A stretch of 64,000 nucleotides of DNA from DATCJA01 sp963814955. Lineage in GTDB: Bacteria > Acidobacteriota > Vicinamibacteria > Vicinamibacterales > UBA2999. This document shows positions 29,323 through 38,101 of this stretch, in pieces. Numbering within the stretch: position 1 is the stretch's first letter; every line of letters begins with the position of its first letter. The DNA lies in assembly GCA_963814955.1 (NCBI GenBank), contig CAWFEX010000001.1, positions 186,001 through 250,000 on the forward strand, given 5' to 3'. Position numbers and translations under genes: made by a program. Under the pieces are notes generated by a model, which saw only the letters and a program-made list of their open reading frames with translations, was not told the DNA's origin and made no database searches.

Positions 29323-30225
29323 TCAGTGTCCCCCCGCCTCCAGATGCTGCACGAGCTCCAGGTGGACGCCGTCGGGCCCTTCCAGGTACACGACGCGGTG
29401 AGAAAGTTGATCTGGCTGGGCGCAGTAGAGCCTGCGAATATCGCCCCCGTTATCCGCCTGGACGAAGCGGCACGCGGGGTTGATTCGGGGATTCGGGTTC
29501 GACGTGAACTTCGCGCCCTCGGACGTGAGCGCGTTCACGACTTTGTCCAGATCGATAGGTCCGAAGCTGATGTGATCGATGGAGTGGCCCGTGCTCGACG
29601 TCGCGCCGGCATCCTTGACGGCAAAAATGTAGAAGACACCGAGGTCGCGATAACGGATGGCGTCGATCTGACCTTTGTACTTCGTGCGGTCTCCACCGAA
29701 TGCATGGACGTACCACTGCAGCGTCCGGTCGGGATCGGGCACGCGGAGTTCGACGTGATGAATCCCCAGCGCATCCGGATCCTCGACGAGCACCAGTTTG
29801 GTGCCCCAGGGGTCTTCCGCCACGGCCTGTTTGCCCAGGCCTGGAACTTCAGTAACGGGGCTGACGATCTTGACGCCGGCGGCCCGCAGCGCGTCCACAC
29901 GGGGGCCCAGATCGGTGAACGAAAACCCGATGTGGTCGATCGTGCTGCCGGCGCTCGGACGGGCGTCGGCCGAGAGGAGAAAGTGCAGCTGAATGGGAAG
30001 CGGATGGTCCGCCGGCCATTTTCCCCAGGCGACGGTCTCAGGCGTCTCGCCCTCGTTGCCTCCCATGTGCTGGATGTACCAGTCCCGTGCCCCCTCGACA
30101 TCGGCCACGGCCACGTGCAGGTGGTCGAACGGGTCGGTCAGCTGGGCCCATGCCGGTGCGCCCACGGTCAGTGAGAACAGCAGCGCCAGCGCGGCTGGGG
30201 GCGCCGTGGCGAGGCGAAGCTTCAT
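29323..30225 (-). CDS. Secreted VOC-superfamily (glyoxalase/dioxygenase fold) protein
   Basis: From ATG 30225 the 300-residue product has a signal peptide (ALALLFSLTVGAPAWA) and two VOC modules. The first is FDHLHVAVADVEGARDWYIQ ... TIDHIGFSFTDLGPRVDALR ... DPWGTKLVLVEDPD. The second is IHHVELRVPDPDRTLQWYVH ... SIDHISFGPIDLDKVVNALT ... VYLEGPDGVHLELVQH. The histidines and terminal glutamates are those that usually bind the metal. An exported VOC protein is unusual, since most are cytosolic, but such secreted members occur in acidobacteria. The first half is duplicated at 33607-34014. The substrate is unknown. Confidence 0.82.
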   Translation of the reverse strand: MKLRLATAPPAALALLFSLTVGAPAWAQLTDPFDHLHVAVADVEGARDWYIQHMGGNEGETPETVAWGKWPADHPLPIQLHFLLSADARPSAGSTIDHIGFSFTDLGPRVDALRAAGVKIVSPVTEVPGLGKQAVAEDPWGTKLVLVEDPDALGIHHVELRVPDPDRTLQWYVHAFGGDRTKYKGQIDAIRYRDLGVFYIFAVKDAGATSSTGHSIDHISFGPIDLDKVVNALTSEGAKFTSNPNPRINPACRFVQADNGGDIRRLYCAQPDQLSHRVVYLEGPDGVHLELVQHLEAGGH

Positions 30226-30639
30226 GGGCGTACTGTAACGCACGTCTGGCTGAGGCGGTAATGGAGGGTCCGCCTGAGGACGGACCCTGCGCCACGGTCC
30301 GCCGCTCGTCCATCGTCCTTGCTCCGGCCCGAGTGATAGTCGAGGGAACGGCTTGCCACGGAATACCACACGCTCATACTGACTGCGCTCGGCCGAGCGG
30401 TGATGGCGGGTGGTGTCGAGGACGTGCGGATGCTCGTGCCCGAGGCTGCGCGCAGGACCGTCACTCGCACTCGGCGCCGGATGCCTGGCCGGTCGCGGCG
30501 ATAAACAGCCCGATCGTCTCCGCCAGCCGTGGCGGCCTGTCCCGCAGGGAGGTCGCGAATCGTGCGATCGGCGGGTCCCGCCGAGTACGCAGAATCTGGA
30601 ACGATCACCCAGAGCCGTCGTCGAGATCGCGTAGATTTC
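30226..30639. other. Non-coding or degraded stretch
   Basis: About 410 nt with no frame that I can support. The only readable remnant in this gap is the M2-peptidase tail that follows it. No promoter, RNA or repeat was recognised. Confidence 0.5.
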
Positions 30640-30816
30640 CACGGAAATCGCGGCGTGGCCTCTGTGGCGCGCGCTTCGCGACGGCTGGGGCATGGGCCGG
30701 CCTTCCCCAGACTACACGCCGAAGGCTCCAGCGCAGGGCGTGCGATCCTCGACTACTTCGCGCCGCTCCAGGCCTGGCTCCAGGAGCAGAACAAGGGTCA
30801 GCCGATCGGCTGGTAG
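30640..30816 (+). pseudogene. Remnant of an M2-family (ACE-like) dipeptidyl carboxypeptidase, C-terminus only
   Basis: The final codons read AILDYFAPLQAWLQEQNKGQ plus PIGW and stop. This is the highly characteristic C-terminus of bacterial M2 metallopeptidases (YFxPLxxWLxEQN...GW). Upstream, FHGNRG and, in another frame, GARFAT match the preceding block of the family but are separated by frame changes, and the HEMGH zinc domain is absent. So this is the 3' end of a deleted gene. It lies just before the PQQ dehydrogenase. Confidence 0.65.
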
Positions 30817-30912
30817 CCAAAAGGTTTGCCTAATGGGGGGTTCCCGGGTATAAGCTCCGCGAACGGCCCAATATGGAACTCGGGTACAACTTCACACTTC
30901 TACGGAGGGTGT

Positions 30913-33006
30913 ATGAGGCGTACGGTTCGTCGATGGGGGTTGCGCGTCGCTCCGCTGGTCGGACTGCTCATCTGGGCGACGCTGCCAATCGCCGGCCAGT
31001 CTGGCGCGAAAAACGGCGAGTGGACGACGTACGGCGCCGATCTCGCCAACACGCGGTACTCACCGCTCGACCAGATCAGTGCCGGCAATTTCAACAACCT
31101 CGAGATTGCCTGGCGGTTCAAGACTGAAAGCCTGGGCCCGCGACCCGAGTTCAATTTCGAGGCAACGCCGTTGATGGCGCGTGGCGTCGTCTACTCGACC
31201 GCCGGCACCCGCCGGGCGGTGGTGGCCCTCGACGCGGCGACAGGAGAGCTGATGTGGATGCATAGCGAGCGCGAAGGGGAGCGCGGTTCGGAGGCGCCTC
31301 GCCAGCTCTCGGGACGCGGCCTCTGGTACTGGACCGATGGGCGCGAGGAACGGATTCTCTACGTCACGCCCGGCTACCGGCTCATCGCGCTTGATGCAAA
31401 AACCGGCATTCCGATCTCGCGCTTCGGCAAGGATGGCGTCGTCGATTTGAAGATGGAGAACGACCAGGCCGTCGACCCCATCAAAGGCGAGATTGGCCTG
31501 CACGCCACGCCGATCGTCGCAGGAAACACGGTGATCATCGGCGCCGCGCACATGTCCGGCAGCGTGCCGCGCAGTATGGTCAACGACAAGGGTTACATTC
31601 GCGGGTTCGACGTCAGGACAGGGAAGCGGTTGTGGATCTTCCACACGATTCCTCAGTCGGGTGAGTTCGGCCGCAACTCCTGGGAGAAGGACTCGGCGGT
31701 GTACACCGGGAACACAGGTGTGTGGGGTCAGATCTCGGTCGATGAAGAGCTGGGGATGGCGTATCTGCCGGTCGAGCAGCCGACGGGCGACTACTATGGC
31801 GGGCATCGGCCTGGCAACAACCTGTTCGGCGAGAGCATCGTCGCGGTCGATCTGAAGACCGGTGAGCGCAAGTGGCACTATCAACTGGTACACCACGGGA
31901 TCTGGGACTTCGACATCCCGTGCGCGCCGATCCTCGCGGACATCACGGTCAACGGCCGACGAGTCAAGGCGCTCGCGCAGCCGACCAAGCAGGCCTTCCT
32001 CTACGTGTTCGATCGCGTGACCGGGCAGCCGATCTGGCCGATCGAGGAGCGCCCGGTCGAAGCAGGCGACGTGCCCGGTGAATGGTACTCGCCGACGCAG
32101 CCGTTCCCGCTCGACGCGCACGGGAAGCCGTTCGCCTACGATCGCAACGGTTTCTCGCGCGACGATTTGATCGACTTCACCCCCGAGCTCCGCGCCGAAG
32201 GCGAGAAGGTGATCTCGAAATACAAGATCGGGCCGATCTTCACGCCGCCCGTCGTCAGCAGGGTCAATGGCCCGCTCGGCACGCTGTCGCTGGCGATCAA
32301 TGGTGGAGGGACCGTGTGGGCGGGTGGGTCCTACGATCCCGAGACGCACATCCTGTACGTGTATTCACGTAAGTCTCCGAGCTCGCTCGGCCTCGTCAAG
32401 CCGGATCCCACGAAGAACGACATGAACTGGGTCCTTGGCAGTGCGCTGACCGGCGCTCGCGCCACGAACCCGATGGGTGCGGCCTCCGGACGTCCTGTCA
32501 TCATCATTGCGCCCCCTGCGGCGGATGCGCCTCCGCCGGCGGAAGGAGCAGGGGCGGGCGGCGAAGGTGGCGGCCCGGGACTCACGGTTCAGGGCCTGCC
32601 GATTGCGAAGCCGCCATATGGAAGCATCAGCGCGATCAGCCTGGACAAGGGCGAGATCCTCTGGCAGATCGCGCACGGCGACACGCCGGACGGCGTGCGG
32701 AACCATCCCGCGCTGAAGGGGCTCACGATCCCGCGCACGGGCCAGGCTGGCATCGTCGGGACGCTGGTCACCAAAACGCTCATCATCGCAGGCGAACCGC
32801 AGCCGACGACGGCGGGCCACCCGCGGGGCGCGCTGCTGCGCGCGTACGACAAGGCGACCGGCAAGGACGCGGGCGCGGTGCTGATGCCGGCCCAGCAGAC
32901 CGGCTCGCCAATGACCTACATGCTCAACGGCAAGCAGTACATCGTCATCGCGATCGGCGGTGGGAACTACCCGGGCGAGCTGATCGCGTTTCGCCTCCCC
33001 GGCTAA
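30913..33006 (+). CDS. PQQ-dependent (quinoprotein) dehydrogenase-like protein, secreted
   Basis: The start at 30913 is set by GGAGGG 4 nt upstream and a signal peptide (RVAPLVGLLIWATLPIAGQS). The 697-residue propeller has WTTYGADLANTRYSPLDQI, AWRFKTESLGPRPEFNFEAT, VVALDAATGELMWMHSE, TPGYRLIALDAKTGIPIS, VHHGIWDFDIPCAPILADI, VFDRVTGQPIWPIEERPV and GKQYIVIAIGGGNYPGELIA. These are W-motifs and PQQ-pocket blocks of the membrane glucose/alcohol dehydrogenase-like quinoproteins. No heme motif is present, so electrons probably pass to a separate cytochrome; a convergent cytochrome c gene ends 75 nt away. A Pro/Ala/Gly-rich loop (APPAADAPPPAEGAGAGG) is an unusual insertion near residue 535. Confidence 0.88.
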   Translation: MRRTVRRWGLRVAPLVGLLIWATLPIAGQSGAKNGEWTTYGADLANTRYSPLDQISAGNFNNLEIAWRFKTESLGPRPEFNFEATPLMARGVVYSTAGTRRAVVALDAATGELMWMHSEREGERGSEAPRQLSGRGLWYWTDGREERILYVTPGYRLIALDAKTGIPISRFGKDGVVDLKMENDQAVDPIKGEIGLHATPIVAGNTVIIGAAHMSGSVPRSMVNDKGYIRGFDVRTGKRLWIFHTIPQSGEFGRNSWEKDSAVYTGNTGVWGQISVDEELGMAYLPVEQPTGDYYGGHRPGNNLFGESIVAVDLKTGERKWHYQLVHHGIWDFDIPCAPILADITVNGRRVKALAQPTKQAFLYVFDRVTGQPIWPIEERPVEAGDVPGEWYSPTQPFPLDAHGKPFAYDRNGFSRDDLIDFTPELRAEGEKVISKYKIGPIFTPPVVSRVNGPLGTLSLAINGGGTVWAGGSYDPETHILYVYSRKSPSSLGLVKPDPTKNDMNWVLGSALTGARATNPMGAASGRPVIIIAPPAADAPPPAEGAGAGGEGGGPGLTVQGLPIAKPPYGSISAISLDKGEILWQIAHGDTPDGVRNHPALKGLTIPRTGQAGIVGTLVTKTLIIAGEPQPTTAGHPRGALLRAYDKATGKDAGAVLMPAQQTGSPMTYMLNGKQYIVIAIGGGNYPGELIAFRLPG

Positions 33007-33080
33007 CACGCACGTCAGTCTGAGGACGAGAGGCCGTATGTGAGCAGCCTTTCGTCAACAGACGTCTCGTGGAGTCCTGG

Positions 33081-33569
33081 TTATTTGCTGTCGGGCTTGA
33101 ACGCTTCGAACTTGATCGACTTCAGGATTTCAGCTTCACGCACGAGCTCTGACGTGCCGGCTGGAAAGCGACTGATCGAGAACACGAACGCCAGAATATC
33201 CGCTGTCTGCTGACGACTCAGGCTCCCCGCGTTGTCCCCGGGCATCGACACTTTGATCCGCTCGAAAAGATCGTCGACCGACAGGCCGCTCCAGTTCGAC
33301 TTGAAATCGGTGCCGGCCAGGGCCGGTGCCGTTTCACCGCCCGAAAGATCCGCGGCGTGGCAGGCCGCGCACGTCTCCGAATACAGCGCGCGCCCGCGTT
33401 TCGCCTGCTCTTCCGTATAAATACCGTCCCACACGGACTGGGCCGGTCCCGTGGAGGAGATGGCCGGCGCCTGTTGCGCAGCCGCTTGCTCGGCGCGGAC
33501 TGACGCATGAAAAGCGGCGCCTGCGGTCGCAGTGATGAATGCCACGATTACGATATCCATTTTTTTCAT
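33081..33569 (-). CDS. Monoheme cytochrome c
   Basis: From ATG 33569 the 162-residue product has a signal peptide (MDIVIVAFITATAGAAFHAS), the heme motif CAACH at residues 67-71 with GRALYSETCAACHAADLSGG, and a distal methionine in VSMPGDNAGSLS. The helix QTADILAFVFSISRFPAG is typical of class I cytochromes attached to PQQ dehydrogenases. It is convergent with the PQQ dehydrogenase at 30913-33006, which makes that enzyme the likely electron donor (inference). An alternative start at 33560 shortens it by three residues. Confidence 0.88.
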   Translation of the reverse strand: MKKMDIVIVAFITATAGAAFHASVRAEQAAAQQAPAISSTGPAQSVWDGIYTEEQAKRGRALYSETCAACHAADLSGGETAPALAGTDFKSNWSGLSVDDLFERIKVSMPGDNAGSLSRQQTADILAFVFSISRFPAGTSELVREAEILKSIKFEAFKPDSK

Positions 33570-33606
33570 ATGTCGCCGTGGAGCCTCTGTAGGAACAGAC
33601 CGGGGA

Positions 33607-34014
33607 TTATAGCCCCCTTCCCACATTGGCCAGGATCGCTGTGCAGGGGGAGCTGTGCTGGGGGAGCCTCCGGGGTCCAGGGCGGGCTGTCGCAAAACGG
33701 ATCTTCCGAAAACGACCGCTATGGTCGATGGTGCTGCCGGCGCTCGGACGCGCGTCGGCTGAGAGGAGAAAGTGCAACTGAATGGGCAGCGGATGGTCCG
33801 CAGGCCACTTTCCCCAGGCGACGGTCTCAGGCGTCTCGCCCTCGTTGCCTCCCATGTGCTGGATGTACCAGTCGCGGGCCCGCTCGACGTCGCTGACGGC
33901 AACGTGCAGGTAGTCGAAGGGGTCAGTCAGTTGTGCAAGCGCCGGCGTGTAGTCCGCCAGCAATAGCACCAGCGCTAGGGCTCCGGGCGTGGCGATGAAA
34001 ACGCGGGGCATCAT
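33607..34014 (-). pseudogene. Truncated copy of the VOC gene
   Basis: Residues 1-100 repeat the first VOC half of 29323-30225 almost exactly (FDYLHVAVSDVERARDWYIQ, ETPETVAWGKWPADHPLPIQ, SADARPSAGSTIDH). After STIDH the sequence diverges into an unrelated tail (SGRFRKIRFATARPGPRRLP) and the second module is absent. The DNA match covers roughly 33727-33965 against 29945-30190, in the same orientation. A partial segmental duplication. Confidence 0.75.
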
Positions 34015-34055
34015 GCGCGTATCTAACGCCCTCCGCCCTTAGGGGTCAGACCCCG

Positions 34056-35007
34056 TTATGCGCGCAGAAAGCCCCGCAACTCCGTGAGCAGTAGTTCCGG
34101 CGAATCGAGCTGGATGTTGTGGCCCGCCGGCATGGCTCTGCCTCGCACATCGGAGGCGCGCTCGCGCCAGACCGCCATCGGGTCGAACAAGCGTCCGACA
34201 TTGCCCTTCTCGCCCCACAGCACGAGCAGTGGGCACGCGATCTTCCGACTCAGGTCCGCTTCGTCATGCTGCAGATCGATCGACGCACCGGCGCGATAGT
34301 CTTCGCACATCGCGTGAACCGTTGCCGGATTCTTGAATGCGCGCAGGAATTCGCGTTGAGGCTCGCCGGTGGCCGGGGCCGACGTAGGTTTCCACGCTGT
34401 TGTTGATGAGTGTCTCCGGAAACGGCTCGGGCCGTATCAGGAAGAACCAGTGATAGTACGCGCTCGCCGTCTCACGGGTCACGTGGTTGTAGAAGTAATG
34501 AGTCGGGATGATATCCAGCACTGCCGCTCTGGTCACGGCGTTGGGATGGTCCCGCGTCATCCGGTGCGTCACGCGCGCGCCGCGATCGTGCCCCACGACG
34601 GAGAACCGATCGAACCCGAAGTGCTTCATGACTTCTACCTGATCCAGCGCCATGGCGCGCTTCGAGTAGTTGACGTGGTTCGGTCCGCCCTCAGGCTTGC
34701 TGCTGTCGCCATAGCCGCGCAGGTCGGCCGCAATGACGGTGTATTCCTTGGCCAGGTCGGGTGCGACCTTGTGCCAGATGGCGTGGGTCTGAGGAGCGCC
34801 GTGCAGGAGCAGCAGGGGAGGGCCGCTGCCGCCGATGACGAGGTTGATCGTCGCCCCTGACGTTTGGACTTTCACTTCTTTGAAGCCCGGAAACAGATAC
34901 GCAGCCCCGTCACCCTGTTGCTGCGCGTAGACCTTTCCGAGGCCCCCCGCTGCGGCTCCCGTCACCAGAGCGGTGGCCCGCCGAAGCCAATCGCGGCGGT
35001 CGATCAT
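34056..35007 (-). CDS. Alpha/beta hydrolase, haloacetate-dehalogenase/epoxide-hydrolase type (frameshift near 34375)
   Basis: The ATG at 35007 leads a probable Tat/Sec signal (MIDRRDWLRRATALVTGAAA). The fold is clear: GGSGPPLLLLHGAPQTHAIW (oxyanion HG), VIAADLRGYGDSSKP, and the nucleophile elbow VGHDRGARVTHRM with an aspartate, as in dehalogenases and epoxide hydrolases. A frame change near 34375 leads to DYRAGASIDLQHDEADLSRK, CPLLVLWGEKGNVGRLFDPM and the catalytic histidine in MPAGHNIQLDSPEL. Total about 317 residues, normal for fluoroacetate dehalogenase-like enzymes. The aspartate nucleophile supports hydrolysis of a C-halogen or epoxide bond, but the substrate is unknown. Confidence 0.8.
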
Positions 35008-35059
35008 GATGGCCTCCTTCGCGTTTGCAGCGCCTGTCTACCACATCGGTCGCGACCGC

Positions 35060-35290
35060 CTACTGTGGCGGCACCCATGTTTTCGTTCGAACCCAATAGG
35101 CCAGCTGCGCGATTACCACCGCACTCGTGTAGCACTGGTCCCGTTCCCGCTCGAGCCATGCGACAACTCGAGGGTTGCCGCGGCGCTTCGCGGGCTGGCA
35201 CATCACGTCCGTATCGACCAGCCAATTGACAGCTTCCGCCGCCGTGCGCTTTCCGGCAAGGCGGCGGAAGTTCAAATTCGCGGCCTTCAA
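35060..35290 (-). pseudogene. Remnant of a VapC-type PIN-domain toxin
   Basis: The 76-codon frame contains NWLVDTDVMCQPAKRRGNPR followed by VVAWLERERDQCYTSAVVIA. This is the N-terminal third of a type II VapC toxin (LLDTNVxSE...NPxVxxWL...LSVxTIGEL), including the first acidic residue of the PIN site. The product ends about 50 residues into the domain, so the remaining catalytic acids are missing. The preceding LNFRRLAGKRTAAEA may come from the antitoxin end. Adjacent to a truncated kinase, in a degraded patch. Confidence 0.6.
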
Positions 35291-35315
35291 TTTCTTCCTG
35301 GCTGGGCGCGACCCT

Positions 35316-35699
35316 TCAGCTCGCTGATCCAGTTCTGCACCAGGCTATCTCGATTGCGTAGAGCAGGACTTGCTCGAGCGGAAGCGGCCCTTTGTTCAGC
35401 CGCCGCGCGAGCGTGTCGCCTTCCAGGTACTCCATCACGAGATAGTGTGTGCTGTTGTCGTGGCCGATATCGTGAAGCACACAAATATGCGGATGGTTCA
35501 GGCTTGCGATGGTTCGCGCTTCGCGCTCGAATCGATCCCGTAAGTCCGATCGTTCGGCCAGGCGGTCGGGCAGAATCTTGATTGCTACGGTTCGCTCCAG
35601 ACGCGTGTCTCGCGCCCGGTAGACCTCGCCCATACCGCCCTTCCCGATGGCGGCAACGATCTCGTACGGGCCCAAACGTTGGCCGGGGGCGACTGCCAT
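35316..35699 (-). pseudogene. Truncated eukaryotic-like serine/threonine kinase (N-terminal lobe only)
   Basis: From ATG 35699: PGQRLGPYEIVAAIGKGGMG plus EVYRARDTRL, the ATP-lysine in VAIKILPDRL, the alphaC glutamate in FEREARTIASLNHPHIC, and LVMEYLEGDTLARRLNKGPL. The match ends at VLLYAIEIA, just before the HRDLKPxN catalytic loop, and continues as unrelated WCRTGSAS. The product of 127 residues is therefore inactive as a kinase. Full-length members in Acidobacteriota carry a transmembrane segment and a propeller or TPR C-terminus. A similar fragment is at 61248-61526. Confidence 0.75.
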
Positions 35700-35878
35700 G
35701 AGCGTGCCTCTTCCGGAATGATTTGGAGCGGGACACAGTATAAGTGCCGCTCTGGACAGCGGCAAACTGTTTTGCGGATCGAGTCCCGACGCGCGGTAGC
35801 TGAAGATAGGTCTAGCACGTGGCTTGAGCACCCACGCGTGTCACCGACTACGGCCCGAGCGTAGATCGCACCGCGCCG

Positions 35879-36842
35879 TCACGGAACGCTCGGAAACGGC
35901 CGCCCTCCTCGCAAGAATCGCAGGACGATGTCGTTGAAGACATCGGGCTGCTCCCAGGCAATCGAGTGGCCCGCGTCCGGCACCGTTACCCACTGGGCGC
36001 CCTTGACGTGGCGAGCCCAGAGTCGCATGAGGGCGGGTGGAGCGAGGAGATCGGCGTCGGCGGCAATGACGAGCGTCCTTGTCGTGATGCCACCGAGCTT
36101 CGCGAACGTGTTGGACGATCGCAGTGGCTGTGCTGGCGCGTTCGGCTGGCGCGCGTGCTGTTCGATCTCGAGCCAGCGCTTCATGCCTTCGGGGCTGGCG
36201 CCGCGATACGACGCGCTCACTTCGCGGTAATGCGCGGGCAGCGATCGGATGCCGGGAATTTCGATCCGTGCTACGAAGTCCTGAATCTCCGCGTTCGCTG
36301 ACCGATCCCGTGCTCGCGCCCACGACAAGGCTGGATAGCCGGTCGGGATGCCATGCCGCGTAGTCGAGCGCCACGAACCCGCCGCCGGCGACGCCCACGA
36401 GATGGAAGCGGCTAAGCAGCAGGTAGTCAGCGAGGGCATGCAGGTCCTCGGAGGCGTGCCCGGGTTGGGCACCCGTCGCCGGATTGGCCTCGCTTCGTCC
36501 CCAACCGCGCCGATCGAACGCAATCACCCGGTAGCCGGCCTTCGACAACGCCGCCACCTGGGCCTCCCAGACCTCGCTCGTCCCGGTGTTCGCGTGCATC
36601 AGCACGACCGGCTCGCCGCTGCCGCCCGTGTCGGTGAACCAGAGGCGGACACCCGGTAGGTTCACAAAGTCCCGGCGCGCGGTGGGATCGACTGTTCGAG
36701 CGGCCTGCGCCAACGCCGGCGCCGCGCTCGCCGGGAGCCCCATCCCGATGAGCGGCACTGTGTGTGGCTGGAGGCTGATCGCCAGTCCGATGATCGCTGC
36801 TGCTACCGCAATCCGATGCGTCGCGCTCGCGGGCGTCATCAT
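35879..36842 (-). CDS. Alpha/beta hydrolase-fold protein without the usual nucleophile serine (frameshift near 36300)
   Basis: From ATG 36842 a signal segment (RIAVAAAIIGLAISLQPHTV) leads to VRLWFTDTGGSGEPVVLMHA, YRVIAFDRRGWGRSEANPAT and LVGVAGGGFVALDYAAWHPD. The elbow reads G-V-A-G-G, so alanine stands where Ser/Asp/Cys is expected. After a frame change near 36300: FVARIEIPGIRSLPAHYREV, TRTLVIAADADLLAPPALMR and the histidine in VPDAGHSIAWEQPDVFN. About 321 residues. The acid and histidine remain. I have the impression that a related acidobacterial subfamily lacks the serine too, so this may be a real feature rather than an error. Confidence 0.75.
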
Positions 36843-37065
36843 GCGTCCTAGAGGCGCGCGAAGACTGCACGCCTCGGTGGGCGTATCGTAGATCGCAGGG
36901 TCCCGCCGGTGCACAACCATCCAAGGGCGTGCTCTTGATATCCCGCTGAGAATGCCCTTGGCTGGTTGACAGTATCTCCTTGGCGCGCTCCGCACGCCCA
37001 GGACCGCCATACGGCTCCCGACAACGGGTACAGTAATTTCGTTCGGAGCCGTATTGCGGTCCTAT

Positions 37066-38038
37066 TCACGGCATGCGGAAAGTCAGCACCTCTTTCGACG
37101 GCCTGTTGCCGCCGCAACCCAGGTTGCCGCCAAAGAGATAGGCCTGCTGGCCCACGACGACAGCCCCGGCGGCGTGCCTCCCTGGCTGCAGTGGCGGCAA
37201 AGCTGTCCACCGGTCGGTTCGCGGATCGTAGGCTTCGACCTCGGTGAACGTGACGCTTCCCTGAGGATCCTTGCATTCGCCTCCCGCGTAAATGATCCGG
37301 CCGTCGAGAAAAACGGCGACACCCGCGCTGCGCGGTGTGAGGAGCGGCGCCGCCGTGCTCCACATATTCGTTGCCGGGTCGTACACGTCGTGGCGGGCTG
37401 TGTTGTCGACGGTCGCATTGGTTCGGCCGCCGAAGACGTGGATACGGCCGCCGGTGACGGCAATGCCGAGATGGTCGCGCGCGAGCGGAAGCGGCGCGGC
37501 CATGCGTCCAGCTGTTGGTCGCGGGATCGTAGATTTCGTGTGTCGCGACCGTGTTGCGCTCCGGATCGCGTCCGCCGATCGCGTGGATCTTTCCGTTGAG
37601 CGCGACAACGCCCGGGGAGCCGCGCGGAGCGCCGAGCGGTGCGAGGGCCCGCCATCGATCGGCCGCCGGGTCGTACTCGAACACCCGGTTCACGGCGCCG
37701 ACGTGAACGTTGGCCACGAACCCGCCGACGACGTGGATCTTGCCGTTCAGCATCGCGGCGCCCGCATGCGACGCGACCGAGGGCATGAGCGCCCGTTCCC
37801 GCCACATGCCGCTCGCCGGGTCGAACTCCTGGTTGAAGGCGTTTGCCTCGACGCCACGGGAGCTGCCGGAAATGACGTAGATCTTGCCGTTGACCGCGGC
37901 AACGGCGATTTCTCCGCGCTCGAACGGCATGGAACCGTTCGGCGTCCAACTGCTGCTCTGTGACCGCGCGACGATCGCGGTGTGAACGATGAACGCGATC
38001 GTCGTGAGGACGACGAGACGAAAGGCATTGGATTGCAT
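37066..38038 (-). CDS. Secreted kelch-repeat protein (kelch 4; frameshift near 37505)
   Basis: From ATG 38038: signal peptide FRLVVLTTIAFIVHTAIVAR, then NGKIYVISGSSRG, QEFDPASGMWRERALMP, NGKIHVVGGFVANVHVG, FEYDPAADRWRALAPLG and HEIYDPATNSW. The frame changes near 37505 and continues with GGRIHVFGGRTNATVD, VYDPATNMWSTAAPLL, YAGGECKDPQGS and VEAYDPRTDRWTALPPLQ. Six units in total. The only kelch member here with a Cys-containing last blade (GGNLGCGGNRPSKE). Transcribed away from kelch 5, which lies upstream in the same direction after a REP-like half-palindrome. Confidence 0.8.
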
Positions 38039-38061
38039 TTCACGTCCCCAGTGCGGCGTAC

Positions 38062-38087
38062 GTAGTGTCCGGCTTCAGCCGGACCAC
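38062..38087. repeat. REP-like half element
   Basis: GTAG followed by TGTCCGGCTTCAGCCGGAC and CAC. A single palindrome of the type found paired at 39226 and 49740. It lies between kelch 4 and kelch 5. Confidence 0.65.
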
Positions 38088-38101
38088 GTCGAGATACCGG
38101 C

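Noticed and set aside
30226..30639. Possible gene upstream of the M2 remnant
   Set aside because: Open frames on both strands lack any family motif, signal peptide or ribosome site; treated as degraded sequence.
31060..32349. Long minus-strand open frame opposite the PQQ dehydrogenase
   Set aside because: Antisense shadow of an intact quinoprotein; Arg/Asp/Val-rich composition, no signal peptide, ribosome site or domain.
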